Below, piece after piece: positions 10,501-24,392 of a stretch of 64,000 nt of DNA. Numbering within the stretch: position 1 is the first letter of the stretch; every line of letters begins with the position of its first letter. The position numbers and the translations under genes are program-made. The notes below the pieces were generated by a model, which was given only the letters and a program-made list of their open reading frames with translations, was not told the DNA's origin and made no database searches. Origin of the DNA: Tubiluchus corallicola (taxonomy: Eukaryota; Priapulida; Priapulimorpha; Priapulimorphida; Tubiluchidae); the NCBI GenBank assembly GCA_030141605.1, contig JAQGDQ010000108.1, forward strand, positions 1 to 64,000, written 5' to 3'.

Positions 10501-13352
10501 TGAAGCAATAGACACGTTTGCGCAGTTAAACGTTGTTATAGGAATTTGATATGATCTGTGCTATTGATGTTGCAAGCCAAGTTTCATTTCATAGCCTGAT
10601 GTCTGCTTAACTAATATGTGTGTAGACGCAATATTCTCAGTACAGCTGGAGACATGCGTCCCATTCCGTTACTTCATGAACTGCTGCACAAAACATGATG
10701 TTCATTTTTATTGGCAATTTATAATTGAGCGTTTTCTTAATTTTTGTTTGCGCATGCTAAAAAGAATTTGCCTTCGTAGAAACAGTTTGCAAGTTATGGA
10801 GTCTTTGTCGTTACATCTGCAGCTGTTTTATTATTTGCCACAAATTCTGCGTCTGTTTCTTTTTATCAAATTTGTTATTATTGTACTACCTATACTTAAC
10901 TTTAACTTTATCAAGAATTTTGAAATTGCCAATAAGATTAACAGGTTTCGTTGGCACGCCTTCCTGCTATCGTTTTCTAATCAAAATAGTTCAAGGTTTT
11001 TACCAGCACAAAACCCTCAAGTCCCGCCAGTATAATACGCATTAATTGTACGCGTGGAAGTTCTTTCTCGGGCTGCATTACATATATGTGTAGTATTATT
11101 GGCCTGTAAATTAAATGTAGAACTGTTGTGTAATTATAAACCCCGCCCGCCTTTTGCTGCAGGGCAATTGCGCATTGCTTAATTTGTTTCGCATAATACA
11201 GTTCTTTGTCAACTGTGTGGTGGGTCCATAACGCACGAGCAGTCTCTCTCGGATATTTAAGCACAGCTTTTAGTGACACATGGCGTTTTTCGACAATCGA
11301 TAAATTTGGTGATGATTAAGTAAGACATGATTGTATGAAATTATTATGATAATGTGTTTCGCCTACAATGAGCTTAATAAGACACAGCCCTTTGTTCTGA
11401 ATATAACATTGATTAATAGAGGCTGATGCTTGCTATACTATCAGGCCTGCTGTTGCCCGCCTGCTGTGGGTTTCTTTAATAACTAATAGAGTAATGCAAC
11501 TGTGTTCAGGTGTCTAGATTTTTTTTTATCGTTGACGTGTTTTCTTTCAAAGACTGAAGTCTCAAGCCTAGTTCTTTTATACTATATTACAACATTGTTA
11601 CTGTCTAATTAATGCGGTCAGTGCGATCATTCATTTAAATTTAGATTATTTTAGTGTAGCGATTGCGAAAAACTGAAAAACATCTCGTTTTAGTTTGAAA
11701 AATCTTGTATACCCCCTGTTTATGAATTAGTTTGTGCACAGGTGAATAAAGACGCGGTTATATAGAAGGATGGTTGTTACAGGGGACTCTGATTCAAGAT
11801 CCTATCGTGTCAGTCACCCCCACCATATTCTGGTCCCTCCCAATATTTTCATATTCAATGTGTACTTCAGTCATCACAAGTAATAGACTAGCGATTAATC
11901 TTCCTTGTGTGCTATGTCTAGTCTAAGTCACCGTCTAGTCTAATGCTTCTTTAAGATTCATTTGGAAAGGAACATTGTGGGTGTCTTTTTAAAAGATTTT
12001 TCAGAAATTTTTAGTGATTCCTAAAATAAACAAGACGAATATGTAGAAATGAATCGTAGAAGTCAGATATTTCAAACTATAGAACAAAATCTGTAGTTGT
12101 TCAGATTCCACAGCTGTTGTGTAGCAGGGATATATATAGGTAATTTATGGTACACGAGGCTTACGAGGTACCAGTATCTATACTGATGGGACAAAGTGGA
12201 CTGGGCGTCCTTCGCAAAAGATGCCTTGGAAGAATGTCTGATGGTCTGTTCAGCGGAACTATCTAGAGCTAAATCACCATGCTGGTCCATTGTGTTCATT
12301 TTACAACTTCAAATGTTTGGAAAGATTGTATATAGCGTTTCTATTTAGAAGTCTTAATTGGCGTCATCTGGTACCTGAATTATATAGCTACCGCAGGTGT
12401 TGTATTTTGTGAAATTTGACTTGCTGCTAATATACCCTTCAAAATGTAGTTTGGCATATTCAGTATTTCGATCCACGAGCACCCTGCGGCGTTAACATCT
12501 GAAGTCTCTGAACTGCTCTTGGTCTGTGGGCATGAATGTACGCATAAATCAACAGAACTATTGTCAGCGAATGCATTATCACTTACATTTACAAGCTCTG
12601 AATAAATTATCATTTGTATCGGATGTAGGGCTTTTATGTGGAATTAGTTAGCTCATTAGTTAACAATGAAATTCGGCGGCTTCCTTTGGCTTCAGCGATG
12701 ATTATCCCCTAATCTCCAGGGAGCTGATATTAGTCAGTTATGAGTAATACGGTCAAGTACGCACAGTCAACTCAATCTTTTTTCCTTAGAGCTGGGAGCT
12801 TTTTTCCTTTGAGAATGCCCTGTTCCTGTCACACTAATCATAAATATCATTAAAGATTTTAAGTGGTCGAATATATAAATTAAGCTTAATTAATATTGCG
12901 GTTTCAAACTGTATAAATGGGTTTAATTGTCTAAACTAATTTAGTAATGTACGACACTGTACATAGTCATTTGGATTTTTGTTTTATGCTGACATTTCAG
13001 CGTTTCATCTAATCACTGTTCTCTGCGTTACTTGGGGGAAATCCGTGATGTTATTACGTGATATTATACGAATTAATATTACGTTTTATGGGCAATAAAA
13101 TATAGGCTGTGTTTGCATTCTGGTGACTATTGTAACTCGATAAGGTTATTCTGTCAGACACCGTCTCTGCATAAAATATTTATGAGTTACGCGGAGCGAT
13201 GTACGTGTCTTCCTTGTAATACACCCATAGCTACAGTCTTAGAAAATCTATAATTGTACAGATTTTATAATTGTTGGCACTCTTTCAGCTTTACCTTCAA
13301 TGTTAGTTAAAGTATGTGACTATTATATCATATTGATCATCATGAATGAGAA
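7535..13352. other. non-coding, minor repeats only
   Basis: AT-rich DNA. A 34-base tandem duplication at 8004-8071 has a small CACCAG/CTGGTG hairpin in each unit, and an ATTGCCCGGGCAAT palindrome lies at about 10474-10487. A 139-codon frame at 10616-11035 is rich in Phe, Leu and Ile and looks like chance. Confidence 0.5.
8004..8071 (+). repeat. 34-bp tandem duplication with hairpins
   Basis: Two adjacent copies of GTCACCAGCTATCTTGAACT-GGTGTTATTTTGTT differ at three to four positions. Each can fold a six-base CACCAG/CTGGTG stem. Confidence 0.8.
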
Positions 13353-13530
13353 ATGAGAATTTGGTTGTTTTTGCACTACAAAATACAACCACAAAATATT
13401 CAATTTTTTGGATTAGCGAAGCAGGGTTTTTCAAAAAAAGCTTTATGCGTGTTGTCACATAGGTTGGCTGCTCAAAGAATTTCGACATTTAACGCACCTG
13501 TTGACAAATGCGTACCTGTCAGCTGTCCAA

Positions 13531-16420
13531 GTAAGTAATCCAGGTAAGTACTAACGAATTTCTCAAAAGCGAAAGTCAAGGCGGTCCGCCAACGGCACAG
13601 AAGCTGTTCATATCAACAGCTTAACTGTGCATTAAGTAGCTCAAACTGCTGGTTAATTGATGTTCTTTAATTCTACTGCTAATTACGGCCAATCATTAGC
13701 GGTGCAAGTCAAAGTGGTCAGTCCAGGGCTCAATATACTGCCAGTTGAAGTAAATTGAATAGTCCAAGTCTCACGATAGATACCAAGAAACCATCCTGCC
13801 AGTCTTGCCTTTTTGCCATTAACTTACATCTGCAAAGTCTCAATCAATCGTGTTGATTTATTTTAAGGTTTATTTAGTTGTTAGTTTATTCCTTAGCCTG
13901 TGTATTAGTAAAATCAGTTTATTGAAAAAGTATCAATAAGGATACGTAGAACCAAGTTCAGTGATCATTTACTTCACAAGCAAATACAACAGAGACAAAA
14001 TACATTAATTACATTAGATTTAATTAATTACTTAGTTCGGTAATTACAGTATGAAACAGTATTTAAAAAGACATGCCTGTTAAAAATGAATGACTTTGAC
14101 TTAAACTGATAGTCAGTTAGTAAATACTGAACAATTTTCCTGCAAGTCTAAACTGTGTTTTTTTTGGAAACAAAATATACTTACTTTGTGAATCTCCAGT
14201 TAAAATAATGCATACTAGTCTGCCTAGTACTGTTTCTTTTGTCTTGCAGTAAATTGACGTAAAAGTTTTGTACACTTTATAGCAGGTACTCAATGAGTGT
14301 AAGTGAATACTACATAGTTACTAGCGAAGCAGTAGGTACAGTATTGGCTATTCAGTAAATCAGTTCAATAGTAAGTAATAATAATTCCTACCAAACCTCA
14401 TTCTCCAACATGATGTTGTTAGATTGTTACAAAATTGTGTACGTGCCATGTATAATTAACATGGTGGTGTAGATTTGGCTTTTTGTTGCTAATGCGTTTT
14501 CTTTTGCTTACTACACTGATCGAATGCTATATGTACATTTTGCAATATTAAAAATCCGGTTTTTGAATTGGAAAACCAGCTAATAAGCCTTGCAAATTCC
14601 TGCTATAGAGCAAGTTTACCTGTGTGGTATGTAATAATTACAGAAATTACCTTGGCACTTGGTGCTGTTGGCATTTGCTCTGTCGCGTGCAGCGGATGTA
14701 CTTGGCTCAAACTACGCATGATTTTTTTCAAAGTGATATTTTAGTTCATTAGCAACCTTTCTTCAAATCCCACAGGCAATGATGGAATTTCCATCGCAGC
14801 TTGTTGGTCTGATTCAGTCTGTCTGCCTCAGCAAGACTATTCACGTCTTTTCACGCCGCAGAGCTGCAATAAGGATCCAATGTAGCCACTGTATAATTCA
14901 TGGATTCCTTATTAAAATGTACGACATGTTTACAGAAATTATTTAACTTTCGTCCTTTTTGGTAAAGCAGTTATATTGTGTTAGCAGTTACCCATTGAAT
15001 TTGTTTAATCGTTTTAATCGCACCCTCCCTTATGGAAAACCACGCTGGAAGAGGGATGAGGTTCTCCGGGATGTCTCTCATTCTTAAACTCAAAAAGTTA
15101 GAGAGATGAGCCCGCTTAAGAATCTTTATATTGCTGCAGTATTTGCAGCGGTTACCCAACTCTAATTGTGAGCTTATTATCCTGGCACATCCTGTAATAT
15201 TAGACACGAGAACCTTCAATTTTCTTTTTATTTCTAAATTCAATACTGAAATGTGCAAGTGCGCGTAGACATTACAATTACAATTTGATTATTGTTACTG
15301 TAGAATCATAAATTGGTATATAATATCGTTGTGATTTTGTAATTCATGGTTTTCTTGTCTGTAACTTACAAACGTGTGTTGCGTTAGCTGTAAAAGAGGA
15401 TCCAGCGGGAAACGGGGAGAGAAAGTGAGAGAGAAATTGTAATGTGCTTCAGAGAGTAAAACAAAGAAATTAGGGGACTTTCTATTTTCTTTTCTGATTA
15501 GAGGACTTTGTGTTTGTGGTTAAAAGCCGCATAAGAATCTATCACTGTCTGACCGGAAAGCCGCTCCTAATCCAATTCTTGTTCGTGCCAACGATTAAAG
15601 TTAATCTTTGTAGGTCTAGACTAACCTTGCCTACTCTTCTACCGCTAGTTAGATAAGTGAATTTATCTGTTGGTTAGGGAATACTTCGATCGAGGCAATT
15701 TGTTTAAATGGAATTGCTAGAAGCGTCTGAAGCGTTCATCGTTGTTGCAGGTTGTCAAATTGCTGTGTAATTTGTTCCCTATGCTATCTCTTGGGTGCTT
15801 AAAAATTTCTAAAACTCCCGAGCGTATTTCGTTTGTGCACTCAAACAGCAAATACTAAACACTTATAAACAATACCATCGTCATCACCACCATCGTCATC
15901 ACCACCGCCGTAACTAAACTGGTTACCACTGGAAATTCGACAGCATGTGCATATAGCTGCCTTATGTATAAAATACTTAAAAGTGATCAAAATCCTTTAA
16001 GTCAGCACTTTTTTGAATAGTCGCATCAGTATCGAACCAAGTCAGCCACAAGAAATGAATTACAAATACCCCGAATATGCCGAATACAAGCTGGGCAAAA
16101 ATCTCTAAACTACGGGGGGAGGGGGGGGGGGTAAAGTATAGAATTCTTTGACAACTGAATTAAGGAGCAGTAGCAATATTAATTTGTTTAAAGGACACTT
16201 AAAGCTCTTTATCATGAGTGTTATTGTAATTAATTGTATTGTGCCTTTTAAATTTCGTCTTTCTCAACTGTTTTTAAATGTTTATGTTTTGTTTTTGTTG
16301 AAAAATTATGTTTTTTGGTATTAGCCTGAATATTGTTTGCAAACTGTGCACCGATCAGGGACCTTGTTGTAAACGAGCTTTGCTCAATTAAGCTATCCTG
16401 AATAAATATATTTTCTTATC
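13531..16420. other. non-coding, nothing recognised
   Basis: AT-rich DNA with a (CATCGT/CACCAC) simple repeat at about 15876-15910 and a G-run at about 16115-16131. A 95-codon minus-strand frame (14971-15258) matches nothing I recognise. Confidence 0.5.
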
Positions 16421-16424
16421 TTGT

Positions 16425-16573
<149 letters not shown>

Positions 16574-16620
16574 TGGTTGCTATTAGCAGTTTTGTTTTTG
16601 TTTATGTATTTTTTATGAAT

Positions 16621-19600
16621 TTACGTAATTCATATGCCAGACACGCAACTTAAGACAGGTAGACGACAGGTAAAAAGACAACGAGAAAAAGTCGATACAC
16701 AGAAATCAAATTTAAAAAAGGCAAGAGCAAAAACACAAAAAGTAAAAAAGGTAAAGGAAGGATAAAGAAATAATAGTCAAAAAGGCAAACTACTATGACT
16801 TAGTATTAATATGACTTAGTTTCGTCCTTTATCTTTGGCCTTAGATTAAATTAGTTACTAATTATCGGATTTCAAGCGAACGTGAACTTTTAAAAATGTG
16901 TAGTGATACGTGAAATTGAACGGGAGTAATCTATGCTATTAATTAATATTGAAAAACGTTGTGAAATCCAAAGTAAACATCAAAAGGCATGGATTCTTAT
17001 TTATGCGGAATTAATCACCGAAACGCTGCAAAAACAAATGTGCATCTTTCACGTTTCCCATTTGGCTAGCACCCTCATCTTTGATGTCTGTAAACTCACT
17101 ACACGCACATCATCAAAGAACGCGACCTCAACTTCATTACCTCCAACCTCAGCACTCGCAGCGAGGAACGTCACAGTTGGCGCATCCGTTCATGTTGTGT
17201 ACTCATTTGTGTATAAGTTCCTTAAATAAAACCTCAACGTGCTTTTAAATGTACAATGTTGTGATCAAGCACTTTTGTAGACCAGGAGAAACTCGTGTTT
17301 TTCCTTTTTGCGTTTTTATGGCTTTGGGCACGGCTTTAATGGCCTTTGTTTAATGGATTTTTTGCAAGACTCTACTTTTCGTTAATTACTTTTTATTTGA
17401 GTAATGGTAGTAGCCGTTTTTACTAATGTTTCAACTTGTACGTGTAGTTAACATTGCCCCGAGGAGTAATGGCATGTGTTCATATTATTCTGTAGATGCC
17501 ATTCAATTTTCTGGTTATTTTCCAGCTCACAAGAAACGTTGCCGCCGGAAAATCGATTACTCAGTCAAAACGATCCTGTTTTCCCTGCCAAATCGACATC
17601 CAGAAGATTGTTATGAAATAATAAGTTTGGCTTCTTTGTATGCCCAACGAGGCGTGACGCTAGTTTTTCTGTTGGTAATTTGCTCTGCGTAAATGGCGTA
17701 CTATTGAGTTACTCTGCATGGGTACGCTATGTGAATGAACCTTGACGTTCCTTGTTGTGGCTAGAATTAAAGGTTTTAACCCCAGTTGGACATCAAGTAA
17801 TAGTTTAATTAATATACAATTGAAGAGGAAGACTGAAATTTTAGAAAACACGTTGCCACAGACATATTGTTTTGTCGCAGATATGAAAAACATTGTTTTA
17901 GATAAAGATATAAGGTAAAGATATAAAACACGTACATTGCTGATGAAGGACTTAAACTGTTCAATTCTTCCGTCATGGTTCGATGCCGTGCATTTCTACT
18001 TAGTATTCTGCTAAATATTATAAGTAATCAGTTTATTTTCCGTCACGCAACTTTTTTCCAGTGAACGTGGCCTAATTCCGTTCTTTGTCGCAGCCCAATG
18101 AGCGCATTCATGCGTGGACACACTCCACATGAACACGTGTCTGACTTCTCGTCTTTCTTCCCGATGAGTTTGACACTGAAGCCACACATCCTGTCCATTT
18201 GAAGATGCATACTATCCAGAGCTGTTTCAAGACTTCGGGGCGTTTATACGTGTTTTTAGCTGATGTTTGTATTGGAACGGTGTGACAAAGTTGATAAGGA
18301 TAAATCTTGTCAATGCACAAATTCATTCATGTTGTCAATGCACTCCATTTGCTTCCGTCATGATGTTGTTGTCCTTATCCCATTTGCATGCCATTACGGG
18401 AAGTTGTGGTTCTCCTTTCAGGCGTTTCTCCTGTTACCCTCCTCTGGGAATTCGGGAGTCTGCCCTGTACACAATAGACGCGTGTTTTGTAAACGTAAAC
18501 CTTCGCCACGGCCCGGCTGGCATATAGTTTAGTGCAATATTTGTTTCCAAAATAAAAGCACTCGTGCTTATTTTTGTTTGATGACTGGTTACAGTCGTGA
18601 CAGACTGTAGATTAGAGTGAAGGAACAGATGTGTGCAGGTCTCGTGGGCCCCTTACGGCTGTCCTTTTACTTTGGGCTTTTCCTTGAAAACGACGTTTTA
18701 TGTTTCAAAACACTGAGTTTGGTTTTCAATATTTAATCATGCCGTGGTAATTATGGTTTTTTAACTTAACCAGTTTTCAGGGTGACTTTAGGGGTTCTAT
18801 GACCAGATCTCAAGGTGGTTGTAGGGGCTCATGCATCTTGTGAGCCCAGAAATAATAATTCTAGAGACATCTGGGGTTTATTTTCAACGAGATTACTGCC
18901 AAATGTGCTGTTCTAATGTATGTTAAAGAAATTCTTGATGTTATTTATGTTTTGTTATATTTTGATCTCGCATTTATTTTCGAACTATTCGATAACCAGG
19001 TAAACCAACGGGCAAAAAGGCAGCACACTGTTGACTGGGATATAAATGCCAGCACACATCTGATTCTGCCAGTACTAACATATTTTAGTCTAGCCGTGAA
19101 ACATTTACAGGGGAAACACAGAACTCCTGCTGCCAGACAAGCAAACAGACATGTCTGTTGCTGATCAGTGAATTCCCGCCAAACAGAATTACTGAAGCCA
19201 AGGTTTTCAGCCCGCCCACCTTGCAGAACTGGGTAAGATCTTGATTGAATCCAAGGAGGCATAACATTAATTCCCTCATGAATGCAGGCTTCATCGTGTA
19301 TACTTCATCCCGCTGCTGATGTTGCACTAAAAAATTCCGTTTCATTTAATACATACGTGGCTCAGCAGTTGACGTCTTATTCCTTCGGCTACGGGCACGT
19401 AACTGTTGAAATTTCTATTTTAGTATCATTCCAGTAGATGGCACCATGTAGGGCCCTGTACGGTTCGTTCACCTATACTGTTATCAGCAGTTTTTTAATC
19501 GGATTTCTGTCGCTCCACAACGTAATCTCGAGTAGCGATGTTTTCCTGTCCAAAATCTTTAAGTAAAGACATACTTGCGCAGATTTTCTTATGTTACTTT

Positions 19601-22600
19601 TTCTTGTTTAAATAAAGAATTACAGATTCTTACAGTATCCATGCCTAATTTGAGTAAGCGATTTACTGCTTAGTTTAGTCTTCAGTGTAACGCACACATG
19701 TGGTTGTTCAAGAAATAGAAGTCTAAAAAACAGCAAAAAGGTAACTTTCTAAACTGCGTAACGTGTTTACATCTACATTGAAAAAGGCCTCTTAGAAAGA
19801 AATAGTTTTTGTAAATTTGCTTACTTCGCATTATATAAGCTTATACCCTGTAATTTTTATTTTTAAACCGTCCATTTTTACGTTGCCTACTGCCACTGTG
19901 CCTTACCTTTCCAGTTCCTGCACTTTTTTACGATTTGGCACCTTTCAAACCGATACTAAGGGTCTTTCCACAGTTTTCAGCACTTAACGCCTCATTACCT
20001 AAGGTAGTCCTTTCAGATGAGACGCTGAGCTGGCAGGTGTGTTCTAGCCTTAATTACATGCCTTTGCATCCTTTAGTAAATGAAATCACTCAGAATCAGT
20101 TTTCCCAGCGGCCATCCATCCATTTACTGACCTGGCTTGGCGTTGCTTAACTTCAGTCGCTCATCGCTGTTGGACTAAGTCACTCCATGCTTAAACGTCA
20201 AAATCTCACTCACCCGACCATTTTCTTAGCCGATATTTGTACTAAGCTTTGTCGAGTTATTCGTGACAATGAAAGCAGATTTAAATTGTGTTGAGAACAT
20301 CCTTGTAAACTGTTGATGGGTCTTTGTTTCATCCTTGTAAACTGTTGGTGGGTCTTATACAAACAAAGTAATAAAGTTCTGATAGCGTAAGTCTCCATTG
20401 TTATGTTGTTGTTGTCTGATTTTGTGCAAACTTAATTACAAAAATCTGTAAGCCTAAGTCGTTCTTCACCCAAATAATTTTACATCATCATCCGCAAGCA
20501 TATTAATTTTGGTGATGTATTTAGAACACAATTTCTTGAGAAAAATTTCTAACAAGTTTTTGTCTTGGTTCACCGAGATTTAAGTGGCTTTTACAGTAAA
20601 ATGGCACAGATTTACGTTGCTGTTTTAGTTCGAATACTTTGCTTATACTGAAATTATTTCGCTTTGTAAAATGACTTCAACAGCACCTACAACTTGTTCT
20701 TTGCCTTCTTGAAAAATTATTTGTCTGTTTATAAGTAATCCCTGTGACCTTTTCACGAGATCAAGAGGCACAAAATTATAATAAATCTCGTAATTTCGAT
20801 CTAAACGTATGATAAAAAGTTCAAGACTCTAGACTCAAGAGTCAGTCTGACGGTACCATTTGAAATGCAGTGGCGGAGTCGGGCGGTATTGTGTAATGGC
20901 GCTGGCAGTTAGATCTGATTAGATATTATAATTGCGTGTGCCTATTTATTCACTGTTAAAGATTTCAAGATTAGCATCCATATTACTCTGGTAAAGATTA
21001 CGTGACTCAGACGTTACGCGTGCAGTAATTCGACAGTCAGTATCACTGTTAGGATTATCAAAGATCTTGAGACATTCATTCAAGAGAGAGCTGCGTCGAT
21101 GGTTGAATATGCCAGAATCGACCGAAGAATAACTTGAGTGTGGTGCTATTATTGTAAGCTATAAGTGTGCCAAATTCTCAAAGTATACTAATGTGCTGTG
21201 CTGTACTAGTAGAGTAAAATTAAAATTTCTCACTAGTGTAAGCACTGTTGTGCCAGACAGTATTTCGGTTAATACTGCCAGCACTGACTGCCAGATTATT
21301 GCCAGACAATGTCTCAGTTAATACATTTTAGTGGCGTACTTCCTTGAAGTGTTGCTTGCATCACTGCTAACGTCAGTGTTACTGTCAATAATCTTGTGAA
21401 TTTTTGTTACGTTCTTGTATTTTCAGTGTTCAAACAAGCGTTGTTTCTCGGAAGTAGAACATTTGTGGATTCAGAGTAAATTCTACGGTTATAGAGAATG
21501 TTGACTAGAAAGAGGTGTTGGTTTCTTATCGAGTTTGTAGGTTTCAAAGTATTGCTCTGGCAGTATAAAATTGTAATTAAAGTCTAATAGCATGGTCTAT
21601 CTGATCGGACAGCAAGCAAAACTTAATTAAAATTGATCGAGGCTCCGTCTACGTCTTCAAATTGTTCAACTGCAGATAGCTGCTAGTGTGGTGGTGTAAA
21701 GGCTACGAGCTTGCGATTCCTGTATGTATCTGTAAGTTATAGAATTTGCTATGTAGTTATCTACTTTTTACGCTGCACTATAGTTGGAATTCGCTAGAAA
21801 ATCACATGATGCAAGGTCGTTAGAAAAATCGTAATGGTAAACAACATTTTATACGCAGTTTGCGTGTGACCTATTGCCAGGTAAATAAAAAAGTCGGGGC
21901 TGAACAAGTGTAAATCTACAAACAGGACAGCAAACAGCCAATTTGTCTATAGTGCTTGTTGAAAAATGTGTGACTTGCATACTGTTGTATGCTGTTGTTT
22001 TACTGTTTCTTTTTCACAACAGTTTCAATAATGAGGCGCAACTTGCATTGTGCTTGATATAAGGTCTCGCAGCCTCCTCTTTCCCGAGGCCTTCTTTCTT
22101 GTGGGACAGCTTGACACCATTAAGTTTTAACGATTTACAGCATTTCTGGATTCGAGCTATTTGGTAGAAAATTATCAGGAATTTACAGGGTAAGCATTTC
22201 TCCCTATTTGCACACGCAACTGGTGGCAAACAGATTGTCAATGTGCCTGCGTGTCCCCAATCTCCTGTTTTAAGTAGCTTTTCGTGTTTCCTGGCAAAAT
22301 TTCTCACGTTCCTGTGCTTGAATTTACTGAGATTTCGTGAAAATTAGCTGAACACGCAAATGACAACCCGAATGGGGTAGTTAAGTGCATACTCAGCACG
22401 ATATGTGTTTCAGTAAATGTCGCTAGATACAGTGTATTTAAAGTTATAGTTGTTCGCTATATCCTCGCGTACTTATTTATAAGAAATTGCAATTTTTCAA
22501 GGCTTTTGTCACGTTTGAATATTTCTTTATTTATTAACTAAATTTGCTTTTGTTTTTCTCTAGTTCCAGTAAGAATATTGCAATTGAAAGTACATGCACA

Positions 22601-23186
22601 AATTTTTTTTACATGGTTAGAATAATAACTGTATTAGTGTAAAGACGGTTACCACTTCTATGTATGAAGTAAATGATTTGTGAAAAGCAAAAAAATTCTT
22701 TCACCATTAGAGCTGTTGTGATATATATCTATTAGGTAACTCCCAGTCCATTTACTTGCACTGTTGCATTGTGGCATTTTTTAGCTTTATCTTACACAGA
22801 TCTTTCATTTGTTTGTTGTTTTGTATAACTCTGCTCGCTACTTTTCTTTAACCTTTTTAAACCTTTATATCAGGTAGCAGCCTTCGTTCGCAAAGTACGT
22901 TATTTTATACATTATAAATTATGTTTCTATGTAACATTTACTTTATCTTTGTTATCATATTTTTAAATAATTGGCAGACTAGATGACTTTTCGGTGTTTT
23001 CACCACCGTTTCTCTTGGTTGTTGACGTCATGCTATTGAAGCAAATAAACTGTTCTGTGTTCTAGGTTGTGGCTGTGACGTCGATTGCAGTATCACATAC
23101 GCATACCATTTCTAAATAGGCATAAGTAAAAATGTAAACGATTATTGATTTTTAACTAAATTCTGACTTTTTTCTTTACTTTCCAG
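16621..23186. other. non-coding, probably NAV 5' intron or upstream DNA
   Basis: AT-rich sequence up to the acceptor of the first recognised NAV exon. A 32-base tandem duplication lies at 20298-20361 (CATCCTTGTAAACTGTTG). No exon with NAV similarity was recognised, and short frames at 17426, 18263 and 19935 show no family features. Confidence 0.5.
20298..20361 (+). repeat. 32-bp tandem duplication
   Basis: Two adjacent units beginning CATCCTTGTAAACTGTTG and continuing with ATGGGTCTT or GTGGGTCTT, with few differences. Confidence 0.8.
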
Positions 23187-23322
23187 GTTCTGGTATCCCC
23201 ACACCACGTAGCAATGCGTCCTCCCGCTCAACTAGTCCAAGCAGTTACAGTTCACTTTCTACAGGGTTGCCACAGCCAAAGGTCTCTCGAAGTAACTCGT
23301 TGACTGAGAAAACAGTGCACAG
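23187..23322 (+). CDS. NAV: NAV exon, SxIP-containing Ser-rich segment
   Basis: The exon follows a polypyrimidine tract ending TTTCCAG and ends before GTAAAT. It enters with two bases of a split codon (phase 1) and leaves two bases of the next (phase 2). The peptide begins SGIPTPRSNASSRSTSPSS and ends SNSLTEKTVHR. SGIP followed by Pro, Arg and Ser fits the (S/T)xIP signature by which plus-end tracking proteins bind the EB1 homology domain; NAV proteins are known to use such motifs. It is the most upstream NAV exon I can identify. The split first codon must be completed by an exon not recognised in the preceding 23 kb. Confidence 0.85.
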
Positions 23323-23383
23323 GTAAATTTTTACATAGATGGTGAACTTTTTTATGTATAGTGTTACGTATCTGAAAGCAGGC

Positions 23384-23814
23384 TAAGGCCGACCTTGCAA
23401 CGCAATGCAACTGAGAACAACTGGAGGCTGGGTACCTGGCAGTAAATGCCGGTATATGATTCGCCACTAGTTCCGAGTATATCCATTCGACATAAGCAGG
23501 CTTACGACGCAAGTCAACCCAACGCAACTCAGTTCCGACGAGTTGTTCTTGTTCTACTCGCGGCATACGATATGCACCCAGTTCCAAGTGATCGCAGCAA
23601 CCTGTGCATTGTTCGTCGATGGTTATGCTCTGGTCAGAGACTTTTTTCGTTTGCGTATAGTAAGTCGTCGTCGACTTGAGTAGTATTGCGTATCTTCGTA
23701 GTTGCGTGCAGCTGCTTGAAATCAGTCGTAGTCGAAATGAGCGTGTGTCAACAACTGTTTCTCGTCGGTTGAGGCGAGATGCGTTGCGTCGCTAGTTGAC
23801 GCAAGCTTAGCTTA
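23384..23814. mobile_element. possible MITE-like element
   Basis: The segment is noticeably GC- and CpG-richer than the rest of this intron and contains several CGCAACGCAAC-type words near its left part and the reverse form (TGCGTTGCGTCG) near its right part. The outer words TAAGGCCGACCTTGC and GCAAGCTTAGCTTA are only loosely inverted. Such CGCAACG-rich blocks occur in non-autonomous DNA transposons of arthropods, but no exact inverted repeats or target duplication could be established. Confidence 0.3.
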
Positions 23815-24392
23815 ACTTTTTTCTGTTTGGTGCCAGTATTAATTTTATCAACTAATTCAAATTTTCTTTGCTTGCTCGTTGTCTTAACGTTAGGAAATTA
23901 ATAGAGGAAATTGTTTCTGGGTGGTCTCATTTAGCTATCTCTGGATTTCTTGTTAAGAAAAGGGAATGCATCTGCAGTGGTTAAGAGTCTAAACTTTGAG
24001 CTTGTAAACTTTTATTTCTTATACCCACCATTTAATCGATTATATTATAATTAGCTAGATTTTGGTCCCGCCACAAGCGTTGACGTTTGGTAGTGGGTCC
24101 TGCCATTGAGTGCTCGATTTTGACTTGCACAATTGTATAAAATTAGATATTTTGTGTTATTAGTGTTACACTTTTTTGAGTTTATTGCATACTCAAAAAT
24201 AGATAGGTATACACACTTTCATATTATATGTAGCAATTTTATATGTGCTCTTGCCTTTTAGATTATTTTGCAGAAATAGGGGTAAATCTCTTTACAAAAT
24301 GTTCAGATTGAATATTTGTTTAGATTTGTTTCACAGTAGATAATAGTCCTATTTCACTGAACATGTTGTAATGTTGTTGCATATTTTTTCAG

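Noticed and set aside
10616-11035. 139-codon plus-strand frame
   Set aside because: Phe/Leu/Ile-rich peptide typical of T-rich DNA, no family similarity, no splice context.
14971-15258. 95-codon minus-strand frame, checked as a retroelement remnant
   Set aside because: No reverse-transcriptase, integrase or transposase motif could be found.
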